Part shown: positions 15,815 through 23,720 of the stretch, piece by piece
How the letters are laid out: each line of letters begins with the position of its first letter
Position numbering within the stretch: the stretch's first letter is position 1
NCBI GenBank assembly: GCA_001636495.1
Contig: KV440964.1
Location: 3,922,666 to 3,986,665, forward strand
Source: Sutcliffiella horikoshii
Lineage (GTDB): Bacteria; Bacillota; Bacilli; Bacillales; Bacillaceae_I
DNA: 64,000 bases
Direction: 5' to 3'
Program-made: the position numbers and the translations under genes
Notes under the pieces: generated by a model
Told to the model about the DNA's origin: nothing
Database searches by the model: none
What the model saw: the letters and a program-made list of their open reading frames with translations, nothing else

Positions 15815-17116
15815 TTACCGTGCTACAGTCCCTGGCTTCACAGCATGAAAGACCTGTTTCTCTTTCCATTCAGGATGAACTTTACGGATGATGGAAGTTC
15901 TCATCATGCTTAACGTGGTAATGATCAACATCGCTGCAGAGAAGAGAAGGACCCATTGAGCTGGAAAGATGTCATACAGAACGCCATAGATCACCATACC
16001 AAGAGGAGTAAGCGCCATGGACATTGTTTCGACGATGGAAAATACCCTTCCTTTGTACTCGTCATCAATGGTTTTTTGAAACATGACATGAAGCGGTGTA
16101 TTCACTGTAATAATCAATATGCCGAAGCAGAACATGAGAACCAAGTAGTAGCTAAACATCGTCCAATAACCCATAGGTAGCAGTAGTGGCAGCGCAATGG
16201 ATCCAATAACTGCTCCAAGTCCCACAATCCCCCTCTTGGATACTAGCAGAGGAAATTTCACTTCCTTGCGCGCTGAAAAATAAACCGACATTAATAGCAT
16301 CCCAAGTGAAAATGCACCTTGTGTAAACCCAAAATGCTGGGATTGCATTTTTAAGTTTTCTATTAGTATATAAGAATAACCTACCTCAAACGCTCCGAAG
16401 AAAAAGTTGATAAGAAGACTGATCCAAAGGATAACCAAGATCGTCGATTGTACTCGCAAATAGCGGATGCCCGCTTTCATGCTTTGCCACATTGTTTCCT
16501 TCTGTTCTTCTATTTTATTTACTACCGCAAAAAGCCGGAAATTCATGGTGGATTCTAAAATGACAGCGATAATGGATGCAAGGATAAAAATGATAAGGAA
16601 AACGGGAATGGAGACGGTACCATACAATAGCCCTCCGACAGCGGGGCTACCTATTGCTGCAAAAGAAATTGCCATTTGATTCATGGCCGTTGCCTTTTGT
16701 ATTCTCGGTTGATCGATAAGTCCCGTTATGGAAGAAGTAAAAGCAATTCCAGAAAACATGGATGTAAGAGATAATATACTGGTTGTCGTGTAAATAGCGA
16801 TAAGGGAGAGTCCTGATGTAAGGGTGTATATGAGAAGGCCTGTGATAGCAAGTGTGGTCGCGATTTGTGAGACAATAACGATCATTTTCCTAGAATACCG
16901 GTCCGTGATAGCCCCGGCAAATGGTGCAGCAAGCGTCCTTGGGAGAATATTGCATAACAGGTTTGTCGCAAAGCTTGTCGCAGATCCAGTAAGCTGCAAA
17001 ATATAGAAGCTGATAGCAAAGGCATAAACTTGTGACCCAAAAGTGGAAATCAATTTACTAATCATAAACGTATACAGATGATATGTTGCTTTTTTCAGCT
17101 TTAAACTTTCTTCCAT
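15815..17116 (-). CDS. MFS exporter
   Basis: A 433-residue twelve-helix major facilitator transporter, MefA/multidrug efflux-like. The first helix region FMISKLISTFGSQVYAFAIS and the inter-helix motif GAITDRYSRKMIVI match the MFS A motif (G-x3-D-x-x-x-R-K). GGGGTG lies 7 nt upstream of the ATG. It is divergent from an HTH-TPR regulator, and the 130-bp gap holds two identical-type palindromes, one 24 bp from its start codon. This layout suggests the regulator represses or activates the exporter. Substrate unknown. Confidence 0.88.
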   Translation of the reverse strand: MEESLKLKKATYHLYTFMISKLISTFGSQVYAFAISFYILQLTGSATSFATNLLCNILPRTLAAPFAGAITDRYSRKMIVIVSQIATTLAITGLLIYTLTSGLSLIAIYTTTSILSLTSMFSGIAFTSSITGLIDQPRIQKATAMNQMAISFAAIGSPAVGGLLYGTVSIPVFLIIFILASIIAVILESTMNFRLFAVVNKIEEQKETMWQSMKAGIRYLRVQSTILVILWISLLINFFFGAFEVGYSYILIENLKMQSQHFGFTQGAFSLGMLLMSVYFSARKEVKFPLLVSKRGIVGLGAVIGSIALPLLLPMGYWTMFSYYLVLMFCFGILIITVNTPLHVMFQKTIDDEYKGRVFSIVETMSMALTPLGMVIYGVLYDIFPAQWVLLFSAAMLIITTLSMMRTSIIRKVHPEWKEKQVFHAVKPGTVAR

Positions 17117-17139
17117 TTAAAAGCACCCCATTTTTAAAA

Positions 17140-17156
17140 GTTTAATTTAATTAAAC
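17140..17156. promoter_or_regulatory. Palindromic operator, copy 1
   Basis: GTTTAATTTAATTAAAC, a 17-bp palindrome (arms GTTTAAT/ATTAAAC) located 24 bp upstream of the MFS start. A near-identical copy is 55 bp away, centre to centre. Confidence 0.65.
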
Positions 17157-17194
17157 AAATCGTACCATATTAAGGTATTCCAATTCAAGGAAAA

Positions 17195-17211
17195 GTTTAA
17201 TATAATTAAAC
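17195..17211. promoter_or_regulatory. Palindromic operator, copy 2
   Basis: GTTTAATATAATTAAAC, differing from copy 1 only at the central position, located 36 bp upstream of the HTH-TPR start. It embeds TATAAT (17201-17206), so binding could block a promoter reading toward the regulator. Confidence 0.65.
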
Positions 17212-17246
17212 AAAATATATTTTTTTTACAAGGAGTGCACAACTGT

Positions 17247-18464
17247 ATGCTCGGAGATCGGATACGAAGATTAAGAAAACAAAAAAAGATGACCTTAGAA
17301 GCACTTGCTGGGTCAGAGCTGACAAAAGGGATGCTCAGCCTTATTGAGAACAACAAGGCCAACCCTTCCATGGAAAGCCTCGCTCATATTGCCAATCAGC
17401 TTGGAGTAGATATAGCAGAATTAATGGGTGAGGTCAGTACCGATGAATTGCGGGCAACACTGGAGCAAGTGGAAAAAATCTTCAATGTACCGTTTAGAAA
17501 TGATTTTCCTGATAAATATAAGCAATTAATTGAACTAATTGAGCCTCACATTGGGAAACTCTCCAAAGGATATGAGAGCGCACGGTTATTGGAAATATAC
17601 AGCTACTCCCTTCAACGGGAAGGGCTACCCGGATGGGAAAGCCTACTTGAGAATGCCTCTGATATGTTTGATCAGATGAATATTTCTTCCAATCGTACTG
17701 CCATTGGAATTTTTCGTTCCAATCTTGCTTTTTTTGAACACAATTATCAAGAGTCGTTGAATATCTTAATGGCTGAACGGAGAGAAATTGAAGCAAAACA
17801 TGCATACATTGAACCAATGGCCCGGTTGGACCTTGATTACAGTGAAGCAATTTTGTTATATGCAGTAGGGAATTCAGTGGCTGCCATCCAAACCATGGAG
17901 CAGGCGCTTGCCTACTCCAAGGAAAAGCGGATGTTCTACCTGATTGATGACCTATACCGCCTTGCAGCTGCACATGCAATGATGGAAGGAAATGAGAAAG
18001 AAAAGGATTACTACCTGTTGAAATTGAAGCAATACGGAGAGTTTGCAGACCATGCTTCCTCGATTTACTTTTGTGAACTGTTCGAGATCATTGATTTGAT
18101 TACGGAAAAACAGGAATATAAAAAAGCACTTGCAAAAATTGAAACACGCCTCTCCACCGGGGATCTAATGGACTACTACAGCCCATGGTTCATTCTCGAA
18201 AAAGCAAAAGCACTCTACTATCTCAGCCGGTTTGAGGAGGCACTTCAATCTATGGAAAAGGTGGTTATACCAGACATCCACCACCCGATTGACCTTTCCA
18301 ATTTTTATCTAAAAGACTCCTACCAAGCACTCATCCTGATGGAGCTTGGGAGAGCCGAAGAAGCCGTAACTGCCGCACAAAAAGCCCTCGACAACTTCGA
18401 GCCTCTCCTTGATTCCAAGATGAAGGATTTCAGTAGAAAAGTGTTGGAGCAAGTTCGTGGGTAG
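17247..18464 (+). CDS. XRE HTH-TPR transcriptional regulator
   Basis: A 405-residue protein. The N-terminal XRE helix-turn-helix spans about 1-62 (MLGDRIRRLRKQKKMTLEAL, then NPSMESLAHIANQLGV). A long array of tetratricopeptide-like helix pairs covers about 95-400, as in RRNPP-type peptide-responsive regulators and in the TPR-carrying HTH proteins of Bacilli. The ATG at 17247 is preferred because AAGGAG lies 10 nt upstream; an in-frame GTG at 17235 overlaps that site. It is divergent from an MFS exporter with paired operators. No small signalling-peptide gene was seen next to it. Confidence 0.85.
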   Translation: MLGDRIRRLRKQKKMTLEALAGSELTKGMLSLIENNKANPSMESLAHIANQLGVDIAELMGEVSTDELRATLEQVEKIFNVPFRNDFPDKYKQLIELIEPHIGKLSKGYESARLLEIYSYSLQREGLPGWESLLENASDMFDQMNISSNRTAIGIFRSNLAFFEHNYQESLNILMAERREIEAKHAYIEPMARLDLDYSEAILLYAVGNSVAAIQTMEQALAYSKEKRMFYLIDDLYRLAAAHAMMEGNEKEKDYYLLKLKQYGEFADHASSIYFCELFEIIDLITEKQEYKKALAKIETRLSTGDLMDYYSPWFILEKAKALYYLSRFEEALQSMEKVVIPDIHHPIDLSNFYLKDSYQALILMELGRAEEAVTAAQKALDNFEPLLDSKMKDFSRKVLEQVRG

Positions 18465-18465
18465 C

Positions 18466-18510
18466 AGGGACAGGCACTTCTGCCCAATAAGGGTCGAAGT
18501 GCCTGTCCCT
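18466..18510. repeat. 15-bp stem hairpin repeat after the HTH-TPR gene
   Basis: AGGGACAGGCACTTC (18466-18480) pairs perfectly with GAAGTGCCTGTCCCT (18496-18510) around a 15-nt loop. It starts 1 nt after the stop codon and lacks a T-tract. Hairpins with a GGGACAGGCAC arm are familiar to me as dispersed intergenic repeats in Bacillus genomes. Confidence 0.65.
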
Positions 18511-18594
18511 AAACGCACAAAAATACTTTTTAAAATTTTCTGATTTCTGTTACAATGTTTCTTAATATATTTTAAGAAGAATGGGGTTTTCACC

Positions 18595-19227
18595 ATGGAG
18601 AACTTTTTACTATTTGTTTTTATGAGTATATTACTTATCATTCTGCCCGGACCTGACACTGCGATCGCCACAAAAAACACCTTGTCTGCAGGAAGCATTG
18701 GTGGATTCAAAACTGTTTTAGGTACCTTTTGCGCCATCCTCATCCATACCATCGCAGCCGTAGTCGGTCTCTCCGCCATTATTGTTAAATCTGCATTTCT
18801 GTTCTCTGTCTTTAAATATGTTGGTGCCGTTTACCTTGTCTACCTGGGGATAAAGACCATATGGGCACTTCGTAGCAAGAAACCCGAGGTGCTTGGTGAG
18901 ACTGTCGCAACAAATAAGTATGGGAATCAATCACACTTCAAACAAGGTTTCCTGACTAATATGCTAAATCCAAAAGTGGCCGTCTTTTTCCTAACCTTTC
19001 TGCCACAATTCGTTGACCCGGGAATAAGCACAATCGGACCATTCCTTCTAATGGGAGTTACCTACGCTGTCCTGACAGCCATTTGGTTTGTCCTTTACAT
19101 CTATCTAGTTGATCAGATTAGTACATTTATGAAAAGACCTCGTACCACCACTGTTATTGAATCTATTACAGGGATTGTGTTGATTGGATTTGGGGTCAAG
19201 TTGGCGTTGGAGAAGGGTTCAGAGTAA
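18595..19227 (+). CDS. LysE/RhtB-family amino acid exporter
   Basis: A 210-residue membrane protein with six predicted helices. It shows the LysE/RhtB signature near the start, SILLIILPGPDTAIATKNTL, followed by a GGFKTVLGTFCAILIHTIAA helix and the later NPKVAVFFLTFLPQFVDP motif. The family exports amino acids or their derivatives across the cytoplasmic membrane. A GGGG ribosome binding site lies before the ATG. It is convergent with the sulfatase gene and followed by a strong terminator. Confidence 0.9.
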   Translation: MENFLLFVFMSILLIILPGPDTAIATKNTLSAGSIGGFKTVLGTFCAILIHTIAAVVGLSAIIVKSAFLFSVFKYVGAVYLVYLGIKTIWALRSKKPEVLGETVATNKYGNQSHFKQGFLTNMLNPKVAVFFLTFLPQFVDPGISTIGPFLLMGVTYAVLTAIWFVLYIYLVDQISTFMKRPRTTTVIESITGIVLIGFGVKLALEKGSE

Positions 19228-19251
19228 ATATTAAACAAACATAAATAAGAA

Positions 19252-19291
19252 GCCAAACAACCTATTTTGACAAGGTCGTTTGGCCTTTTTT
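19252..19291. terminator. Bidirectional terminator after the LysE-type gene
   Basis: GCCAAACAACCT pairs with AGGTCGTTTGGC (one mismatch), followed by a T run on the plus strand, between convergent genes. Confidence 0.85.
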
Positions 19292-21074
19292 AGTTTTTAC
19301 ACGAAGGCATCCCCGGCACTTCACCACTCGTTGGCTCCAACCTTTTTTGCTTGCACTGTTCCTCTAAACCCACCATCAGGAGCTTTTGGATAGCCAGCGT
19401 TTCTGGAGTTCGATTGTCTGGATAAGCTAGATTGGTTTCTTCTAACGGATCGTTTGTCAAATTGTATAGTTCATACTGATCGGGGACCGGTCTAGTTTTG
19501 GTGGTCGTGACACACAATGCACAGTCTACGTGCTCACCTGTGGATGTTTGAGAAACTTGAGTGGTTGTGACGTTTTCGACTCCCGGATTGCTCCAGAATT
19601 GTGGGTTGTCATAGTAGCGTGTGAGTTTCCAGATTTCTTTTGTTCCGTTCTCGCCTGTGGAAAGCTTGGTGATAATCGCTTCTGTGTGGTTTGGTTGGAT
19701 GACGGAATGGTATGGTTCCCCTGTTGCTGACACTTGATTAAGACCTTGGGTAACGTCATCATCACTCATAAAATAGAGTGGTTCGTTGGCTCGGTAGAAT
19801 TTGTTTTTCCCCATGAGTAACGGTGTTAGGTCCCTGCCTACTAGTTGGTGGACTTCTGTATGGTTGCGTTTAAGCTTTTGTTGGATCTCCTCGGCGTCGA
19901 TGTCTGCGAGTCCTAACATTGTCGGAAGTACGTCAACATGGCTTGTGAGCATATCCGTTGTTTCTTTACCGGAGAAGAGCCTCGGACTGTGGATAATCAA
20001 TGGTACATGAATGGACTCCTCGTAGGTGTTGTACCATTTTTGATATAAGCCTCCATGAGCGCCTAGCAGTTCACCATGGTCAGAAAGGAAAATGACAATT
20101 GTATTTTCATAGAATGTAGATTTTTGTAGGGCCCGGAATACTTTGCCCATTTCCTGATCCGCTTTCTTTTGCAGGGAATAGTATAGCTGTCTATATGAGA
20201 CGTTATCCTTTATTGGCTGGAGAGCTTTTGGATAGGTTTCCTTATAGCTTTTCTGGGCGGTCGGCTTTGTTCTTAATGATTCGTCTGCAGTTGGCGGTGG
20301 CGGGATGAATGGGACAGTGGGATCTATTTCAAAGTTGAACAAAGGACTGAGCTCGGTGTAGATTCCATAGATTGCAATGTCATGTGGGTTTACAAGCGAG
20401 CACATGACTAACCATGGAGACGGGTCTCTATCGCAATCATGTTCCAATGATTGAAGGAGTTCGACTGTTTCTTGTGCATAGATGACGTCCCTTCCGCTTA
20501 CTCCAATTGCAGCTGAGCTAGCCGAATTCCGAGGAGATGATCCATGTGGCTCCGGTCCGACCCAACCATCAAAACCGTACCCATCTAGACGGTTGGATGC
20601 CAAATATCTTTCTACATTTCTTCTGTCCGGTCTTCCCGTAGAGGTGTAGCTTGGCAGAGAGTTTTTCGTTCCTGGAATAAGAATGTCCTCCTCTGAGGCA
20701 TGCCATTTTCCTTTCCAGAAGGTTTTGTAGCCTGCTGCCCGGAAATACTCCCCCATCGTCGGGACGGTATTTGGGTCAAGCCAAAACATGTCTGGGTCAA
20801 AAGAGGTTTTCGCCGCACCACTCGTTTGGGTCACTCCATGGAGGGATGGATATTGCCCAGTGTATAGAGTGGTTCTGCTTGGAGAGCAAGCGGTGCTTCC
20901 GACATAGTGCTTTGTAAATTCGTATCCGTTTTTCTTAAGGAGCTCCTGGGTATGCAGATTTTCCCGTTGCCATTTTTTCAGTTCCTCATTTTCGTAAACA
21001 GTTGGATAGCGTTGCTGGTCGACCATTAATATAAGAAAGTTGGGTTTCCTTTTGGATTGTGATTCTTTTGCCAT
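19290..21074 (-). CDS. Type I sulfatase (alkaline phosphatase superfamily)
   Basis: A protein of about 594 residues. It has the metal-binding NFLILMVDQQR start, the sulfatase signature ACSPSRTTLYTGQYP with the cysteine (near residue 62) that is normally converted to formylglycine, the second signature GYKTFWKGKWH, and the late metal ligands in FLSDHGELLGAHG. No signal peptide is apparent, so it is likely cytosolic. The ATG at 21074 has AAGGTGGG about 9 nt upstream; an ATG at 21101 is an alternative. A formylglycine-generating maturase is not encoded in the window. Substrate unknown; choline- or aryl-sulfate-type esters are possible. Confidence 0.85.
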   Translation of the reverse strand: MAKESQSKRKPNFLILMVDQQRYPTVYENEELKKWQRENLHTQELLKKNGYEFTKHYVGSTACSPSRTTLYTGQYPSLHGVTQTSGAAKTSFDPDMFWLDPNTVPTMGEYFRAAGYKTFWKGKWHASEEDILIPGTKNSLPSYTSTGRPDRRNVERYLASNRLDGYGFDGWVGPEPHGSSPRNSASSAAIGVSGRDVIYAQETVELLQSLEHDCDRDPSPWLVMCSLVNPHDIAIYGIYTELSPLFNFEIDPTVPFIPPPPTADESLRTKPTAQKSYKETYPKALQPIKDNVSYRQLYYSLQKKADQEMGKVFRALQKSTFYENTIVIFLSDHGELLGAHGGLYQKWYNTYEESIHVPLIIHSPRLFSGKETTDMLTSHVDVLPTMLGLADIDAEEIQQKLKRNHTEVHQLVGRDLTPLLMGKNKFYRANEPLYFMSDDDVTQGLNQVSATGEPYHSVIQPNHTEAIITKLSTGENGTKEIWKLTRYYDNPQFWSNPGVENVTTTQVSQTSTGEHVDCALCVTTTKTRPVPDQYELYNLTNDPLEETNLAYPDNRTPETLAIQKLLMVGLEEQCKQKRLEPTSGEVPGMPSCKN

Positions 21075-21337
21075 CTCAATGTTCCCACCTTTTCTGTTCA
21101 TTCTGTTCCCTTTTTACTATATGCGTATGTTATTGGGATTAGGTGAGAATAATTGGTCCTTGATACGGCCTCACAAATGAAAAACGCCACTCCATAAATT
21201 TGAATGGAGATTTTATCAACTATTTTAAAAAGCATCATCATGTTATAATAGGACCTCAAGATATTTTCTGCTTTTATTAAAACGAACGGATGCAAAGAAA
21301 AGCCTCCGCAAAAGATAAATAATGGAGGTGTTAGAGA

Positions 21338-21547
21338 ATGAATAAACGATGGACCATCGGGAAAATCATTGAATTCGTAGAAAAGAATTCGGATAGTAAG
21401 TTACTATCCACGGAATATCATGGCTTCTCTCAAAAGTTATTATTTAAGTGTGCTTGTGGCAGTAACTTTGAAAAGACTTTTACAAAGTTTAAAAATAATA
21501 ACCAACGCAAATGTGACGTATGCCAGCCGCCAAAGGCTTCACGATAA
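21338..21547 (+). CDS. Small zinc-ribbon-like protein
   Basis: A 69-residue basic protein. After a 25-residue N-terminal segment (WTIGKIIEFVEKNSDS) it shows FKCACGSNFEKTFTKF and RKCDVCQPP, a CxC...CxxC arrangement that could bind zinc. This pattern resembles the small DNA-binding modules found in homing endonucleases and phage proteins. GGAGGTG lies upstream of the ATG and a good terminator follows, so it is a free-standing gene. Function unknown. Confidence 0.6.
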   Translation: MNKRWTIGKIIEFVEKNSDSKLLSTEYHGFSQKLLFKCACGSNFEKTFTKFKNNNQRKCDVCQPPKASR

Positions 21548-21558
21548 TAGATACTAAC

Positions 21559-21588
21559 AAAGTGCCAATTCTTTTTGGCACTTTTTAT
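21559..21588 (+). terminator. Terminator after the zinc-ribbon-like gene
   Basis: AAAGTGCCAA (21559-21568) pairs with TTGGCACTTT (21575-21584), with a 6-nt loop and following T residues. Confidence 0.85.
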
Positions 21589-21683
21589 TTTGTCCTCAAG
21601 TTCAAAGAACTTTTTATTGGCAGGAACTCCTAATAGTTTTATCGAAATAGTTGTTAAAGGTTACTAAAAAGGAGGAAGGGAAC

Positions 21684-22472
21684 TTGGTTCAAACATATAC
21701 CGTCATGTCCTTTAATCTACGTGTTATTGTCCCTTCTGATCCATTCAACTGGGAAGAGCGCAAACACTGGATGGCAGAAACCATTCAAACGTACATGCCT
21801 GACATGATAGGCACACAGGAAGCAACCATCCCAATGCTAGAATGGCTGAAAGATACATTTAAAGATTCCTATGAAATATACGCAGTCAATCGTACTGATT
21901 CCAACGAGGTTGGAGAATTCTGTGCTGTATTTGTTAAAAAGTCCAGTTTCACCATAGGTTCAAAAGGGTCCTTTATGTTATCAGAAACTCCCGACATTAT
22001 TGGTAGTATGGGATGGGATGCACACTGTGAAAGAATTTGCTCTTGGGTGGAGCTTATACCAAAGGGAAAAACCGATCCAGTTTTGCGTTTTTTCAATACG
22101 CACTTGGATCATATGGGGAAGCTTGCTAGGAAGGAAGGCTTAAGGTTAGTGAAACATGTTATGAATAACGAGAAAAGCCTGCCAGTTATTTTGACAGGGG
22201 ATTTTAACGATGTTCCTGACAGTGAAGCTTTAAGAGAGATGTCATCCATGAAGAGCTGCTATTCTTGTTTTACTGCAGAAGAAATGAAAAATAGTCTTAC
22301 TTTTCATGCATTCGAGGGCGGAACCGAAGGCGCTCCAATAGATTACATACTCAGCTCCCATGGGGTAGATATACTTTCTACTTCCATCATCAGGGACCGC
22401 ATAAAAGGTGGATTTCCATCCGACCATTATCCCGTGTTAGCTACCATCGAGTTAAAAGGAGAGAACCAATGA
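21684..22472 (+). CDS. Endonuclease/exonuclease/phosphatase family protein
   Basis: A 262-residue DNase I-fold hydrolase. Visible motifs are VMSFNLRV at the N-terminus, IGTQEATIPMLEWL with the metal-binding Glu, the FNTHLDHMGKLAR motif, ILTGDFNDVPDS, and the terminal SDHYPVLATI with the catalytic His. Bacterial relatives act on phosphodiesters or phosphomonoesters. The start is TTG at 21684 with AAGGAGG 8 nt upstream. Its stop overlaps the start of the next small membrane gene (ATGA). Substrate unknown. Confidence 0.88.
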   Translation: MVQTYTVMSFNLRVIVPSDPFNWEERKHWMAETIQTYMPDMIGTQEATIPMLEWLKDTFKDSYEIYAVNRTDSNEVGEFCAVFVKKSSFTIGSKGSFMLSETPDIIGSMGWDAHCERICSWVELIPKGKTDPVLRFFNTHLDHMGKLARKEGLRLVKHVMNNEKSLPVILTGDFNDVPDSEALREMSSMKSCYSCFTAEEMKNSLTFHAFEGGTEGAPIDYILSSHGVDILSTSIIRDRIKGGFPSDHYPVLATIELKGENQ

Positions 22473-22714
22473 AAAGCAGTATTCATGTTGTATTACTGAC
22501 TCTAACCATACTATCCACCATTTTACTTATTTGGGCAGGATTCTCCGGAAAAAACGATTTATTTCCGTTACTGCTCACCTTAGTTGTTACACTGTCCATG
22601 GCAAATTTAATGCTACAGAATCGTCAAAATAAAGCTTACCAACTTTATCGGGTGGCCTTTGGTTTTGCCTTTGTATCCTTGGTGTTGAGCGTAACCTTGT
22701 TTGTTGTAGGATAA
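22469..22714 (+). CDS. Small two-to-three-helix membrane protein, DUF3953-like
   Basis: An 81-residue protein with hydrophobic segments near 6-24, 30-48 and 60-80. Its length and layout recall the YczI/DUF3953 group, but this is a weak match. Translation is coupled to the upstream DNase I-fold gene by a 4-bp overlap, implying a related job or shared expression. Function unknown. Confidence 0.55.
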   Translation: MKSSIHVVLLTLTILSTILLIWAGFSGKNDLFPLLLTLVVTLSMANLMLQNRQNKAYQLYRVAFGFAFVSLVLSVTLFVVG

Positions 22715-22774
22715 TTCATTTCTGGGACCGACTGAAAGCGAATCGGTAAATTAAATAGAATAGGAGAAAAGCTG

Positions 22775-23302
22775 ATGACCACAAAAATCACCCTACATAT
22801 CAAATCTCTCCCTAATTATGAACCTGAAATCGGACGCTCTTTATGGTGCTTGGAAGATGTGCGCCAAAACCTATCGAAAAGATTAACGGGAATTAGCCAG
22901 AATCTGTTAGATAGTAAAATGGGTGATCGGCAGTCCATCGGCTCCCTCTTGTATCATATTGCCTATGTTGAAGCTGGCTGGTTGTATGGTGAAGTCATGG
23001 AAAAGGAGGCATGGGATCCAGAAATAGAAGCACTTTTCCCGTTAGAGGGTTGGCCTGATGGAAAATTGATTCATGTGGAAGGTGATTCGATTGAAGACCA
23101 TCTTCACCGCTTAAACACAGTCAGGGAGAAACTACTTTCTCACTTTCACTCTATGGATATGGAGGACTGGCGCAGACCCAGGACGTTTGAGGAATATGAT
23201 GTTACACCAGAATGGGTGATTTATCACCTGGTGGAGCATGAAGCCCATCATCGGGGACAAATTTTCCAGATGATAAGAGAATTCCGCAATCTTGAAAGGT
23301 AA
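22775..23302 (+). CDS. DinB-family protein
   Basis: A 175-residue four-helix-bundle protein of the DinB/DinB_2 family. Metal-ligand histidines appear in SLLYHIAYVEAGW and in the closing HLVEHEAHHRGQIFQM motif. Family members in Bacilli are metal-dependent thiol-S-transferase-like or damage-inducible proteins of mostly unknown substrate. AGGAGAAAAGC lies upstream of the ATG. A tandem hairpin array starts about 70 bp downstream. Confidence 0.85.
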   Translation: MTTKITLHIKSLPNYEPEIGRSLWCLEDVRQNLSKRLTGISQNLLDSKMGDRQSIGSLLYHIAYVEAGWLYGEVMEKEAWDPEIEALFPLEGWPDGKLIHVEGDSIEDHLHRLNTVREKLLSHFHSMDMEDWRRPRTFEEYDVTPEWVIYHLVEHEAHHRGQIFQMIREFRNLER

Positions 23303-23372
23303 TCCTATGGCCAGGTATTTTTACTAATAGAATTGCAAACTGATTAAATAACAGTTAGGGCAAATGACAACG

Positions 23373-23572
23373 ATGAAGACCTCAGTGCGTCCATTTTCAC
23401 ATCGGAGAGGTCTTCATCTATGCCATGAAGACCTCAGTGCATCCTTTTTCACGTCGGAGAGGTCTTCATCCCCCTTATGATGACATTCTCGCATCGAGTT
23501 TCCCCTCAGAATGGTCTTCATCCTCTCTATGAAGACAGTATCCCATCCATGCCCCCTCCAGAAACACCTCAT
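23373..23572. repeat. Tandem 52-bp hairpin array, 4 copies (family A)
   Basis: Units begin at 23373, 23425, 23477 and 23529, exactly 52 bp apart. The first two are 45-bp palindromic units with perfect 11-bp arms ATGAAGACCTC/GAGGTCTTCAT around a 23-nt centre containing TTTTCAC, separated by 7-bp spacers. Copies 3 and 4 are degenerate. The period is not a multiple of three, so the array is not a coding repeat. The same unit recurs at 54181-54329. This array fills most of the 420-bp gap between the DinB and M28 genes. Confidence 0.85.
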
Positions 23573-23720
23573 CTCTCTCCCATCTAACAAAAAGTAAAAA
23601 AATCACAGAATAGCCCTTTTCTACTGCATATTAATAGGAAATTTCTCCCTTACACCAAAACTATATTTTAACTATTATTAATATTAATATAATTCAAATT
23701 ATTACATAGGAGGAATTTCA

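Noticed and set aside
21098-21295. A 65-codon minus-strand frame upstream of the sulfatase
   Set aside because: No ribosome binding site, odd composition, and it overlaps the sulfatase start region; most likely not a gene.
23373-23572. Tandem repeats considered as a CRISPR array
   Set aside because: The units are 45-bp palindromes with only 7-bp spacers, the last two decay strongly, and no cas gene is in the window.
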